From contig JBGSUL010000125.1 in assembly GCA_041736155.1 (NCBI GenBank), forward strand, positions 1-43,361: 43,361 nt of DNA, in the 5' to 3' direction. The DNA comes from JANPLN01 sp041736155. Lineage in GTDB: Bacteria; Bdellovibrionota; Bdellovibrionia; Bdellovibrionales; JAGQZY01. Of this stretch, positions 1-7,503 are shown piece by piece. The translations under genes and the position numbers were made by a program. Positions within the stretch are counted from its first letter, which is position 1. The number at the start of each line of letters is the position of its first letter. The notes under the pieces are model-generated. The model had not been told where the DNA came from. It did not search any database and was given only the letters and a program-made list of their open reading frames with translations.

Positions 1-141
1 GATCTGGATAAAACATTACAACGAAGAGCGTCCACACAGTTCACTTGATTACTTAACACCAAAAGAATTTGCACATCAGGAAAAGGCTGTGTTACAGAAG
101 AAAAATAATTTACTGGCACTAAAAACGGGGTAAAGGTCACA
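1..141 (+). mobile_element. Right end of an IS3-family insertion sequence (partial)
   Basis: The window opens inside an IS3-family element. The 3' end of orfB is followed 8 bp later by the sequence GGTCACA, ending at 141. The element fragment at the other end of the window begins with TGTGACC, the exact complement, so these are the two terminal repeats of the same IS type. OrfB stopping a few bases from the right terminus is normal for the family. The IS abuts a palindrome that starts at 143. Confidence 0.7.
2..133 (+). CDS. IS3-family transposase OrfB, C-terminal fragment
   Basis: The last 43 codons of a DDE transposase are present; the rest lies outside the window. The translated fragment contains WIKHYNEERPHSSLDYLTP, the highly conserved tail of the rve/integrase core in IS3 OrfB proteins, where the Glu of the DDE triad lies just upstream. 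A short lysine-rich tail follows and ends at a TAA. The family role is cut-and-paste or copy-out transposition of the element. The frame is open to the window edge, so whether the full gene is intact cannot be judged here. Confidence 0.85.
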   Translation: MWIKHYNEERPHSSLDYLTPKEFAHQEKAVLQKKNNLLALKTG

Positions 142-142
142 G

Positions 143-162
143 TCACTGCCGTAGTGGCAGTA
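143..162. repeat. Palindrome family copy 1, next to the IS end
   Basis: The sequence CACTGCCGTAGTGGCAGTA (144-162) forms a stem ACTGCC/GGCAGT. It matches the palindromes at 40261, 41289 and 42095 (consensus CACTACCGTAGCGGTAGTG) except for an A-to-G change in one arm matched by T-to-C in the other, so pairing is kept. It begins 3 bp after the IS terminus, which suggests the IS inserted beside a palindrome. The rest of 142-261 holds nothing else recognisable. Confidence 0.65.
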
Positions 163-261
163 GATATTGCTTAATTAATAAGCAAAGCCATTCTTTTTTA
201 GATCCCAAATGCTTGCCTTCTGGAAAGAAGAATGACATTAATTCTAGTCCGTTTTGTTTGT

Positions 262-353
262 GCCCTGGTGGCGAAATCGGTAGACGCACAGGATTTAAAA
301 TCCTGAGCTTCGTGCAAACGGGCGTGCCGGTTCAAGTCCGGCCCAGGGCACCA
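262..353 (+). tRNA. tRNA-Leu (anticodon UAA)
   Basis: The acceptor stem GCCCTGG pairs with CCAGGGC, followed by discriminator A and an encoded CCA. The anticodon stem CAGGA/TCCTG encloses the loop TTTAAAA, giving anticodon TAA, which reads UUA and UUG leucine codons. The T arm is GCCGG-TTCAAGT-CCGGC. A long variable arm lies between the anticodon and T arms, as expected for tRNA-Leu. Transcription is rightward. Confidence 0.97.
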
Positions 354-417
354 AATTTCGCTTGTGCGAAATTTAATACAGTATTCTGAATACTGTGACC
401 TGTATTCGAAATACTGG
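353..417. repeat. Three tandem hairpins directly after tRNA-Leu
   Basis: Three inverted repeats follow the CCA end: AAATTTCGC-ttgt-GCGAAATTT (353-374), ACAGTATTC-t-GAATACTGT (378-396) and CCTGTATT-cga-AATACTGG (399-417, one mismatch). The second and third share the core GTATT/AATAC. None has a U-tract of the classical terminator type. They may end or protect the tRNA transcript, or be remains of a mobile repeat at a tRNA 3' end. They are seen directly; their function is unknown. Confidence 0.55.
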
Positions 418-474
418 TTCAACGGTTCTACTCGGTCGTAGTGGGTCATTCAAAAAAAACAGGTTCTACGATTT

Positions 475-978
475 ATGGACTTTTTTGACACTTTTAAATA
501 TTTAACTGAGCAAGTATTTGAAGTCTGCGGGTTTCAGTGCTCTCACCCAGAGCTCGATGCTGAAAGCTCGGAGTATCACGCCTGCATCTTTAAAATGAAT
601 AACAAAATCGTCCATTATCGCCACGCTAAAATCACTCCGACCAAGAATGGGCAATTCGTAACTTTATGGAAACGGAGTGGTAAAAACCCAATTCAGCCTT
701 ATGATAGCTCAGACAACATTGACTTGTTTGTAGTTACCGTAAAAACAGCAAGTCATTTTGGGCAATTTATTTTTCCAAAATCGGCATTAGTTAAGCAGGG
801 TGTGCTTTCTGTGAATGGCAAAGGTGGAAAACGAGCGCTCAGAATTTATCCACCGTGGGATAAAGCTGCAAGCAAGCAGGCTGAAAAATCACAAAATTGG
901 CAGTTAACTTATTTTGCTGAAATACCACGAAACAAATCGATCGATGTCGAAAAATTTAAAATGCTTTATACTGCTTAA
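475..978 (+). CDS. mepB: MepB family protein
   Basis: This 167-residue cytoplasmic protein has the hallmarks of the MepB family. The motif AKITPTKNGQFVTLWKR is near residues 51-67, FPKSAL follows near residue 100, and GKRALRIYPPWD is near residues 117-128. The length is normal for the family. MepB takes its name from the staphylococcal mepRAB multidrug-efflux locus, but its molecular function is not established and no efflux gene is nearby here. The gene stands alone between tRNA-Leu and a leftward DUF167 gene, in a region bordered by an IS. The ATG has no strong Shine-Dalgarno sequence. The position after a tRNA and IS fits an acquired gene, but that is inference. Nothing recognisable lies in 979-1078. 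Confidence 0.85.
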   Translation: MDFFDTFKYLTEQVFEVCGFQCSHPELDAESSEYHACIFKMNNKIVHYRHAKITPTKNGQFVTLWKRSGKNPIQPYDSSDNIDLFVVTVKTASHFGQFIFPKSALVKQGVLSVNGKGGKRALRIYPPWDKAASKQAEKSQNWQLTYFAEIPRNKSIDVEKFKMLYTA

Positions 979-1078
979 ACCTCTGAAGTCATAGAAGCCC
1001 TCAAGGTTTTCTTCGATAAAGGCTGCTATTGAATACTTGAATTCGGGTTCTGCATTGAGTGTCAGTAAAAAATGCTTT

Positions 1079-1369
1079 CTAAAATCCTAGAGTTTGGCGT
1101 AATTTTTCTTCTGAAATCCCGTGCAGAGCTATCACTTTTTGCGGCGAAGTGAGGCCCCTGAGAACTACGATTTGTCTTTGTGGAATATCAAAAATATTAC
1201 TTAAATAGGCGATCAAAACTTCGTTGGCTTTTCCTTTTTCACGGACGGCGCGGATTTTTATCAGCAAGCGCTCGTCTGTCAGATATGGTGTCTGGATGCT
1301 ATTTTTTGGAGCATTGGTGGAAACTTTGACTGAGAGATTAATGGTTGTTTTGTGGATTTGATAAAACAT
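1079..1369 (-). CDS. DUF167 (YggU-like) family protein
   Basis: This small basic protein of 96 residues matches the DUF167/YggU family by length and motifs. The visible signatures are VKVSTNAPKNS near the N terminus, then LLIKIRAVREKGKANEVLIAY, with the family core K-I-R-A-x-x-x-x-G-K-A-N, and a later region RQIVVLRGLTSPQKVI. The family is widespread in bacteria and archaea and forms a compact alpha/beta fold, but its role is unknown. It lies downstream of the terminator of the vWA gene, so it probably has its own promoter in the short gap. No Shine-Dalgarno site is evident before the ATG. Confidence 0.85.
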   Translation of the reverse strand: MFYQIHKTTINLSVKVSTNAPKNSIQTPYLTDERLLIKIRAVREKGKANEVLIAYLSNIFDIPQRQIVVLRGLTSPQKVIALHGISEEKLRQTLGF

Positions 1370-1376
1370 TTTTCAT

Positions 1377-1408
1377 AAAAAAAATGCCAGGCTTTTCGGA
1401 GCCTGGCA
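1377..1408 (-). terminator. Rho-independent terminator of the vWA gene
   Basis: A perfect 9-bp stem, TGCCAGGCT (1385-1393) with AGCCTGGCA (1400-1408), encloses a 6-nt loop. On the minus strand it is followed by eight T residues (A-run at 1377-1384). It lies 28 bp after the stop of the leftward vWA lipoprotein gene. Confidence 0.9.
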
Positions 1409-1436
1409 AGTAGAAGGGCGAAATGTCCCAAAATCG

Positions 1437-3104
1437 TTATGGTTTTTCAATAATAACGTTGGGCTGGTACGCTTTTTTACACGTATTGATCAAATGGCTA
1501 GAGATAACAATCGTGTAAGGCGTCAGTGGAGTGTTGGTGTTTAGACAGTAGTAAATATCCACCAACGAATTCGCTACACCTGCATACGACAATTGTACGG
1601 TGTTGGTCGTGCTGCTGTAAGTGTGAGAACGTTGGACGTTGTCCACTTTGGCTTGGATCGTGCTGCTGTCGACGTTTTGATACTTTAAAATAAATTCGTA
1701 ACGAAGATCAAGACGGCTCGACGCGAGTCCACCGATGGTCGAAAGACCATTCGAGATGGTATCACTTGTGATATCAATAATACGTCCACCGGCGAGCTGG
1801 GTGATGAGGTTGTATCCTAAACCTACACCATTTTCGAGACCTGGAGGAATCTTTGCTTTATTGTTGTAGATGATCGAAGACACATGCAGTGGTAAAGACT
1901 GACGAACCACTTGTAGACGCTGCAATACATTCTGTGCCGTAATTCCAGAGCAATATTTGCTGTTAAACGGTGCTTCGAGATAATCCGGGTCTGCTACTGA
2001 AGGATCTAAATAACAAATGTCATTTTCATCAGAGATAAAAAGCACGGCGAGGGCGGCATCATTTCTAAAGAAATTGCGTTCGCCATTACCCATAGAAGAA
2101 AGTGTTTGCAAAGACTCATAACGACTTGGTGAGGTGGAGTAGGTGCGAACGGCTTCGTAGGCGCTAAACAATCCGGCTTCACCACCATCGGCATCGTAGT
2201 CGGTGGGGAGGTTGCGCAGAGCTTGGCCAGCGATCGGAGTGCCATCGGCATTCCAAGCAGGAACGCTATAATTAGCTTGTCTGTAGAGAAGTTTACGGCG
2301 TAACCAATATTGCACTTGCGAATTGTTGTACACGGCTGTGCTGATCACATACTTTTCTTGAGGATCTTTAAAATCAGATTTGTAAAGACGACCCGAGAAC
2401 CAGCTCGTCGGCCCGTGCGCGAGAGTCACTGCAAATTGCACATCTGTTCCGGAAGGCATTTTGCCAATAAAGTTGGTGATTCTATTAGCGAGTTCTTCGC
2501 GCTCGTCATCCATGGACGACGAACTGTCAGTGATAATCCATACATCTAACTTGCGAGTGATAATGGCGCTGGGTTGTTGGTATTTTTCAATAATGCAATA
2601 GCGATGATCGTGAGTACAGCCTGGTTCGAAAGGGGTGCAGCCGCCGGTCGTAGAGCCGGTGGTAGTTCCTGCGCTCGTGCTACCCGATGTGGAGCCTGTC
2701 GTACTTCCGCCAGACGTTGTGCCACTCGTTGTACTTCCGCCCGATGTTGCGCCGGTGGTTGTACCGCTCGTTGTGCTTCCGCCCGAAGTTGCGCCGGTGG
2801 TTGTACCGCTCGTCGTACTTCCGCCCGAAGTCGCGCCGGTGGTTGTACCGCTCGTCGTGCTTCCGCCCGAAGTCGCACCAGTGGTTGTGCCACTCGTTGT
2901 GCTCCCACCCGAAGTGGCGCCCGTTGTGCTCCCGCTGGAGCTTGATCCATTGGAAGAGCCACCGGAGCTGTTGGTGCCATTATTCTCAGATGCGATTTCA
3001 TCCGTTGGAATTGGTTGAAATGTTTTTTTTGAGCATCCCTGAGTACCAAGAGTAAAAACTCCGAGAAGCATAAAAAAAGAAAATTTTACGAATAGTGTAT
3101 TCAT
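1437..3104 (-). CDS. vWA-domain lipoprotein with Ser/Thr/Gly-rich tandem-repeat linker
   Basis: This is a 555-residue exported protein. It has a signal peptide and a possible lipobox ending GTQGC near residue 24, then a low-complexity Ser/Thr/Gly linker (about residues 40-165) with a repeated 14-residue unit, then a von Willebrand factor A domain. The MIDAS metal site is visible as TDSSSSM (DxSxS) after WII, and a later strand reads LFISDEND. vWA domains bind ligands through a divalent metal. The linker probably lifts the domain off the membrane surface. The start was placed at ATG 3104 because a G-rich site, GTGAGGGGTGG, precedes it; an in-frame ATG six codons upstream lacks one. The gene is monocistronic with its own terminator. 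The ligand is not known, and surface adhesion is inference. Confidence 0.85.
   Translation of the reverse strand: MNTLFVKFSFFMLLGVFTLGTQGCSKKTFQPIPTDEIASENNGTNSSGGSSNGSSSSGSTTGATSGGSTTSGTTTGATSGGSTTSGTTTGATSGGSTTSGTTTGATSGGSTTSGTTTGATSGGSTTSGTTSGGSTTGSTSGSTSAGTTTGSTTGGCTPFEPGCTHDHRYCIIEKYQQPSAIITRKLDVWIITDSSSSMDDEREELANRITNFIGKMPSGTDVQFAVTLAHGPTSWFSGRLYKSDFKDPQEKYVISTAVYNNSQVQYWLRRKLLYRQANYSVPAWNADGTPIAGQALRNLPTDYDADGGEAGLFSAYEAVRTYSTSPSRYESLQTLSSMGNGERNFFRNDAALAVLFISDENDICYLDPSVADPDYLEAPFNSKYCSGITAQNVLQRLQVVRQSLPLHVSSIIYNNKAKIPPGLENGVGLGYNLITQLAGGRIIDITSDTISNGLSTIGGLASSRLDLRYEFILKYQNVDSSTIQAKVDNVQRSHTYSSTTNTVQLSYAGVANSLVDIYYCLNTNTPLTPYTIVISSHLINTCKKAYQPNVIIEKP
2731..2898. repeat. Four 42-bp tandem repeats inside the vWA gene
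   Basis: Four consecutive 42-bp units (2731, 2773, 2815 and 2857) differ at only a few bases, and degenerate partial units flank them to about 2701 and 2940. On the minus strand each encodes a 14-residue unit rich in Ser, Thr and Gly. Because 42 is a multiple of three, gain or loss of a unit keeps the frame and would only change linker length. Confidence 0.9.
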
Positions 3105-3413
3105 GTTCCACCCCTCACACAAAAATTCTACCTTAGGTTGCCCAGGAGTGGCGCCCTTTTGTCAAAGATCTAGACTGTTTTTTGTTTAGTAAAGCAGGAC
3201 TTTGGTCAAATGTTTGTACATATATAGATAAGCTTCACACTTTTTTGAGATAGAAGAAAAAAAATCGACCAACTGTCTCGAAATAAGAAAGAGGCTTATG
3301 ATCTTTGGTCTAGTGCCGATAAAAGGATATGAATTTTTTCGGTGGTGTATTTTTAGTAACGTCTTTGCTGTTCTTTGTGGTGCAAGTCCTCTTGCAGATT
3401 TACTAACGGCTTC
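3105..3413. other. Intergenic stretch between the vWA and TonB-receptor genes
   Basis: About 300 bp separate the start of the vWA gene from the stop of the receptor gene, both leftward. It is AT-rich and should hold the vWA promoter on the minus strand; a TTGACA is present near 3164 on that strand, but no well-spaced -10 goes with it. Very short rightward frames near 3298-3417 are too weak to call. No convincing terminator was seen for the receptor. Confidence 0.4.
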
Positions 3414-6023
3414 TTAAAAGTCGTGTGAGTAGCCTGCATAGATGGTTCGTCCCATAAAGGTGTCAGAGGCCGGCAGTAAGAACCCGGGGCCCCCGCGGTT
3501 AAGGTCATTATAGACCTTATAATCAAAAAGATTACGCAGACCCAAGGTGATGACGCCGTCCCACGCTCCATAATACTCATAATGAAGATCATATTCGGTG
3601 TACATCGGGATGGAGCCGCCGCCGCCCGTGCGGCTGGTACGGGTGTCATCTTTGTCGCGGGCGGAGTACGTGCGCGCGCGCAAACTCGTGAGATGGGAGC
3701 CTTTGGCCAAAGTCAACGAGGTGACGTTGCGCCAGTTTAAGTCCAACTGTCTTTCGTACCCTTGGAAGAAAAACGGCTGCGAGCCTGAAGAGAAAATATG
3801 GGAATGATCCGTACGAAACGTAAAGTTCATCGTACCAAGGCCAGGTGTGCGAATGAGGCTTTTGAATTTAAGATCCAAATCAAGCCCGTTCATGTTGTAG
3901 CGCCCGGAATTGTTTTTCACGGGGATAACAACATATTGAATAGTATCGTTGGGGTCCCGCTGAATTGTGACACCCAATTGTTTGAGAATGGACGGGCCGT
4001 ATGTGGCTTCGGCCGCTGTCAAACGGTTGAGGTTGATGGACTCCAAAGAGTTGGTACCCACGGCGCGCCAATGATCGATGTTAAAGGTCCAATTCTTTTT
4101 TGGGCGAAACTGTAAACCCATGTTCCAGTGTTTTCCCATCTCTGCTCCCAAATTGCTATTACCATAGGTGGTGGTGGAGAAGAGGTTATTACAGTTGGGA
4201 TCTGAATTGCCATATTTTGCGCACGCCACACCATCGCGAAAGCGCTGAGGACTCGTGACATTTCCTTGATAGAGAGAGCGAAGATCAGGAGCTTTAAATC
4301 CTGTGCCAAAAGAAGAACGTATCGCTAATTGATTAGTAATTTTGTAAGAGGCGCCAAGCTTAGGATTTACGGTCGAACCAAAGTCAGAATATTTATCCAT
4401 ACGAAGTGCGGCTTGGAGTTGCAAGTTATTAAAAGGGCTTTGCGAAAGTTCTAAAAACATCGACTGCACACCGCGACTGCCTTCCTGATTGGAATAGAGT
4501 CCGGTCAATGGCACATTTTGTAAAGAGAGAGGATCGGCGCGGAAGCTGTAGCGTTGCGATTGGCTTTCTAAACCATAAGCTGCAGAAAGAGCGCGAGGTC
4601 CTTGACCCAAAACCTGTTGCGATGCGATCAGGCGTGCGTTGAGTATATCAGAAAAACTAGAGTTCCAGGTATTGACCTTGGCATCGCGCAGATCACCTTT
4701 GTCACCTGTGGCATTAAAGGGCCGCCAAGAGCCGTCTTGAAGTTTTCGGTGGAGAACGTCCATACGCGCATTCCCTTGCACCACTTCTTCTTTGAAATCG
4801 GAAGCGCCGTAACCAACCGACACATCCCAGTCGAGTTTGTCGGATTGGCGACCAATTTTCACTTGCGCAGTTCCATTGTTGGTCACCTGCTCCTTGAGCT
4901 CGGTTCCTAATTCTTCGTCGGCGCTATAAAGAAGTTTGAGTTTATCCGTAGGACTAAAAGTGGGAGTGCCTTTGACAGAACTACTAAAAAATTGATTGGC
5001 CGTATTGCCATCAATGGAATAATCAGCGCCACCACTTTTACTAAAATCATCGAGGTTGATAATTTTGGGAGTGTTGCGTGCCAAGGTTTGCTGACGAGCA
5101 TAGAGAATCATGCTCTCCATACGCAATTTTTTACCGAGATCATAACCGCCACTGAGCATGACGTTGCCATAATCACGTTCGTTGGTGAGAGGGAGTGTGT
5201 TGTAGTAGTCGTAGCGGCAAGCGCCACTTTTATCAACTTGATCGGCAGGGCAGTTTTCGGCGCGATAAAATTTATTGCCGAGCTGTAAGTTGCCGGGAGA
5301 GCTGGTGAGACTTCCTCCGCGCGAGAGGTTGGTAATTCCATATTCAGTGTCGCGAAACATAATGGGTTCGTTGCGGCGGTATTGAACGGTGGCGAGTATA
5401 TTCCCGCGTTTAAAATTTTTGCCGTAGGTTGCAACCACATTGGATTCCACACCCAGTCCACTTTGTGGTGTTGATGTGCGCATGGAAATATTGGCGCCAT
5501 CGTATTCTTTTTTAGTGATGATATTGACGACGCCGGCAAGAGCTTCAGAGCCGTAAAGAGCCGAGGCGCCGTCTTTTAAAATTTCGATGCGCTCGATGGC
5601 GCTGGCAGGAATAAAATCGATATTCACGGCATCGCCACCCGAAGGCTTTGGCAGGCGCATCCCGTTGAGGAGTACCAGGTTGTTGGCGGATGACTGTCCG
5701 TGGAAAGAAACGTTCGTCGAGCCGTTTTGGCTGTTGCTGGCGTTCACACTATTAATGACAGCGTTGTCGCGAAAGGCACCGCTGGCAGAAAAACTTCCCG
5801 CTTCTTGCGCGCTATTGCTGTCAATGACAGTAACAGGAGATGGTGCGCCCTCATCCAGATCGCGGCGAATGTAGGAACCGGTGACCACAATTTTTTGCAA
5901 AGTTTTTGGAGCTTCGGAGATGAGTGAGGTTTCGGCAGACACAGTGTTGTCTTTAGGAAGTTCTTGCGCTTGGATTGTAAAACTTAAAACCAGCGTATGC
6001 AAAAAAGAATAGACAAGCCCCAT
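3414..6023 (-). CDS. TonB-dependent outer-membrane receptor, paralog A
   Basis: This 869-residue protein has a signal peptide (GLVYSFLHTLVLSFTIQA) and a plug domain, then a long beta-barrel ending in the aromatic C-terminal residue F (GYSHDF). The plug begins with KIVVTGSYIRR and contains ERIEILKDGASALYGSEA and GVVNIITKKEY, the classic TonB-receptor plug strands. Such receptors import siderophores, cobalamin, sugars or peptides using TonB-ExbBD energy; the ligand here cannot be told. The start is set at ATG 6023, which follows GGGGGTGGGGATA; an upstream in-frame ATG at 6062 lacks a site and would spoil the signal peptide. Length and plug closely match the receptor at 7504-10110, so the two are paralogs. 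No tonB, exbB or regulator gene lies next to it. Confidence 0.93.
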   Translation of the reverse strand: MGLVYSFLHTLVLSFTIQAQELPKDNTVSAETSLISEAPKTLQKIVVTGSYIRRDLDEGAPSPVTVIDSNSAQEAGSFSASGAFRDNAVINSVNASNSQNGSTNVSFHGQSSANNLVLLNGMRLPKPSGGDAVNIDFIPASAIERIEILKDGASALYGSEALAGVVNIITKKEYDGANISMRTSTPQSGLGVESNVVATYGKNFKRGNILATVQYRRNEPIMFRDTEYGITNLSRGGSLTSSPGNLQLGNKFYRAENCPADQVDKSGACRYDYYNTLPLTNERDYGNVMLSGGYDLGKKLRMESMILYARQQTLARNTPKIINLDDFSKSGGADYSIDGNTANQFFSSSVKGTPTFSPTDKLKLLYSADEELGTELKEQVTNNGTAQVKIGRQSDKLDWDVSVGYGASDFKEEVVQGNARMDVLHRKLQDGSWRPFNATGDKGDLRDAKVNTWNSSFSDILNARLIASQQVLGQGPRALSAAYGLESQSQRYSFRADPLSLQNVPLTGLYSNQEGSRGVQSMFLELSQSPFNNLQLQAALRMDKYSDFGSTVNPKLGASYKITNQLAIRSSFGTGFKAPDLRSLYQGNVTSPQRFRDGVACAKYGNSDPNCNNLFSTTTYGNSNLGAEMGKHWNMGLQFRPKKNWTFNIDHWRAVGTNSLESINLNRLTAAEATYGPSILKQLGVTIQRDPNDTIQYVVIPVKNNSGRYNMNGLDLDLKFKSLIRTPGLGTMNFTFRTDHSHIFSSGSQPFFFQGYERQLDLNWRNVTSLTLAKGSHLTSLRARTYSARDKDDTRTSRTGGGGSIPMYTEYDLHYEYYGAWDGVITLGLRNLFDYKVYNDLNRGGPGFLLPASDTFMGRTIYAGYSHDF

Positions 6024-6136
6024 TATCCCCACCCCCGAGGACCAATGAAGTAGCACGCTCATCTCTCAGTGCCAAGAACGGAATTTAAGGAAATTTAAAA
6101 CAAAACAGAAAATAAACAGAGTGTAGAAAAAAGAAT

Positions 6137-6169
6137 AAAAAAAAAGCCTCAGTGCGTGTGCAGTGAGGC
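6137..6169 (-). terminator. Rho-independent terminator of the two-barrel operon
   Basis: The outer stem GCCTCA/TGAGGC (6146-6169) encloses an inner TGC/GCA stem. On the minus strand it is followed by nine T residues (A-run 6137-6145). It lies 27 bp beyond the stop at 6196. Five T residues on the other side mean it could also act weakly on rightward transcripts. Confidence 0.85.
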
Positions 6170-6195
6170 TTTTTCGAGCAGCATTTTTATATTTT

Positions 6196-6702
6196 CTAAA
6201 ATGCGAAATTAACAGCGATACCAGGAATCAAAACTTCATCATGACGATTTGTTTCACCAGCAAGTCCGCTGATCTCTCGATCTTTAAAAGAAACTTTTCT
6301 GTAGGTGATCTCAGGACCTAAATAAACATCTTCGGTGAGAAGAAGACGGTAGCCGGCAGTGAATTGCACGCCACTGGCCCCGGAATATTTCACTCCACCG
6401 GAGGTCATATCTTGATCGCCATTGACCACATAGCCAAGGAGGCCATAGGCCCCATGGCACTCGTAACCAACGTGAACACCGACATAATAATCACTCGAAA
6501 GTTCTACAAATTTTTGCGAAACCAAATCATAAAAGCCGCCCACATAAAGGCCGTTCTCAAAAGCATAACCAACGCGCAATTCAAACTGAGATTGGCTTGT
6601 GCCGGTGTCCGTTCTGTACCAACTGTAAGACGGATTTAAAGAAAAACCAGCCAGAGATATTTGCGGAGCCAAAAGAGCTATGCAGAAAATATATTTCATC
6701 AT
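6196..6702 (-). CDS. Small outer-membrane beta-barrel protein B
   Basis: The protein has 168 residues: a signal peptide (MMKYIFCIALLAPQISLAG) and then alternating hydrophobic and polar strands rich in Tyr, Gly and Phe, ending in AVNFAF with a C-terminal Phe, as recognised by the BAM complex. The size fits an eight-stranded barrel of the OmpW/OmpX type, but no family was recognised. It is the second gene of a leftward pair, with 12 bp between the upstream stop and this ATG and a good AAGGAG site 8 nt before the start. The strand pattern (VGYAFENGLYVGGFYD) resembles its upstream neighbour (VGYVFNFGLFAGAQLN), so the two are probably diverged duplicates. The operon ends at the terminator at 6137. 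Confidence 0.8.
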   Translation of the reverse strand: MMKYIFCIALLAPQISLAGFSLNPSYSWYRTDTGTSQSQFELRVGYAFENGLYVGGFYDLVSQKFVELSSDYYVGVHVGYECHGAYGLLGYVVNGDQDMTSGGVKYSGASGVQFTAGYRLLLTEDVYLGPEITYRKVSFKDREISGLAGETNRHDEVLIPGIAVNFAF

Positions 6703-6714
6703 CTTTGCTTCTCC

Positions 6715-7335
6715 TTAAAAATAAAGCCAGAGGCCAAAATAGGGTGTTACTTCTTTAAATTTATCGTCGGCTAAACCAGATGTGCCTTCTTTGAGGTCCA
6801 AATGTTTAATGCTGACTTGTGGGCCAAATTTCAGATTTTCATTCACGGTCATCGGGTAAGCGATGTCTACTTGTAGACCTTGAATTTTTTCGTACTTGCC
6901 GAGGCCAGCCATGGTCGAAGAGCCGAGTAAATGATAAGTGGCACTGACAAAAAATCCGGTCGACTCTGAACTGTAACCAACGGTGGGACCTGCATAGTGA
7001 GTGGAGACATCGGTGTCCGCCGCGCCACCACTGCTCATGCTGCCGGTGGTGTAGTTGAGTTGTGCTCCAGCAAAAAGTCCAAAGTTAAAAACGTAGCCGA
7101 CTTTGCTGTCGAATTGCACCACGCGCATTTTTCCCACTTGTTGATCGTTGAACTCCAACTTGCGACTCGTGAGGGTGACTGTGGGGTTGAAAACAAAACC
7201 TGTGTTTCGAGGAGCAACAGTGACTTCGGGCTCCTGGGTTTCAGTTAAATTTTGGTTCTCTACAACCGGAGTCTGATCTTGAGCCATGGTAAATTGGGTC
7301 AAGAGCAATAGTGTAAGAATTATCAAAGCTCTCAT
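6715..7335 (-). CDS. Small outer-membrane beta-barrel protein A
   Basis: The protein has 206 residues: a signal peptide (MRALIILTLLLLTQFTMAQ), a short Gln/Glu/Pro-containing linker, and a barrel of about eight strands ending in GLWLYF with a C-terminal Phe. The start at ATG 7335 is chosen because GGGAGGAATTCC precedes it; an earlier in-frame start would bury the signal peptide. It is the first gene of a leftward pair with 6196-6702, which it resembles. The pair lies between two TonB-dependent receptors and shares a divergent promoter region (7336-7503) with the one at 7504. A supporting role in uptake or surface structure is inferred from this setting only. Confidence 0.8.
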   Translation of the reverse strand: MRALIILTLLLLTQFTMAQDQTPVVENQNLTETQEPEVTVAPRNTGFVFNPTVTLTSRKLEFNDQQVGKMRVVQFDSKVGYVFNFGLFAGAQLNYTTGSMSSGGAADTDVSTHYAGPTVGYSSESTGFFVSATYHLLGSSTMAGLGKYEKIQGLQVDIAYPMTVNENLKFGPQVSIKHLDLKEGTSGLADDKFKEVTPYFGLWLYF

Positions 7336-7488
7336 GGAATTCCTCCCTCTCGAACTTTGGGTGTCTCGCATCTTTGCCAGTAATGTCAATAAATTAAAGG
7401 CCTATAAAAGCTTGATGAACCGCGCTATTTTTGAGGGCAATTATGATTTAAACCTTGAAATAATTTCAGTAAGCCACTACCAATTTAT

Positions 7489-7503
7489 GAGGTGGGGGGA
7501 TCC
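7489..7503 (+). promoter_or_regulatory. G-tract ribosome-binding region of receptor B
   Basis: The sequence ATGAGGTGGGGGGATCC precedes the ATG at 7504. It combines a GAGG core with six consecutive G. This site decides the start over an in-frame ATG at 7492. Similar G-runs precede several other exported-protein genes in the window. The GGGGGGA sequence also resembles the GGA core bound by CsrA-type regulators, but no CsrA gene is seen here. Confidence 0.5.

Noticed and set aside
198..449. An 83-codon minus-strand frame across the tRNA-Leu gene
   Set aside because: It overlaps the whole tRNA and the hairpins and shows no protein-like motif; the tRNA explains the sequence.
2731..2898. The 42-bp tandem repeats as a CRISPR array
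   Set aside because: The units are contiguous without variable spacers and lie inside a coding region.
2546..3055. Several long frames on both strands over the vWA gene's repeats
   Set aside because: The 42-bp repeats keep several frames open by chance; only the leftward vWA frame has a start site, a signal peptide and a domain.
3298..3417. Two tiny overlapping rightward frames, one hydrophobic (from 3329)
   Set aside because: The hydrophobic one has an AAGG only 2 nt from its ATG, too close to be convincing, and there is no homology.
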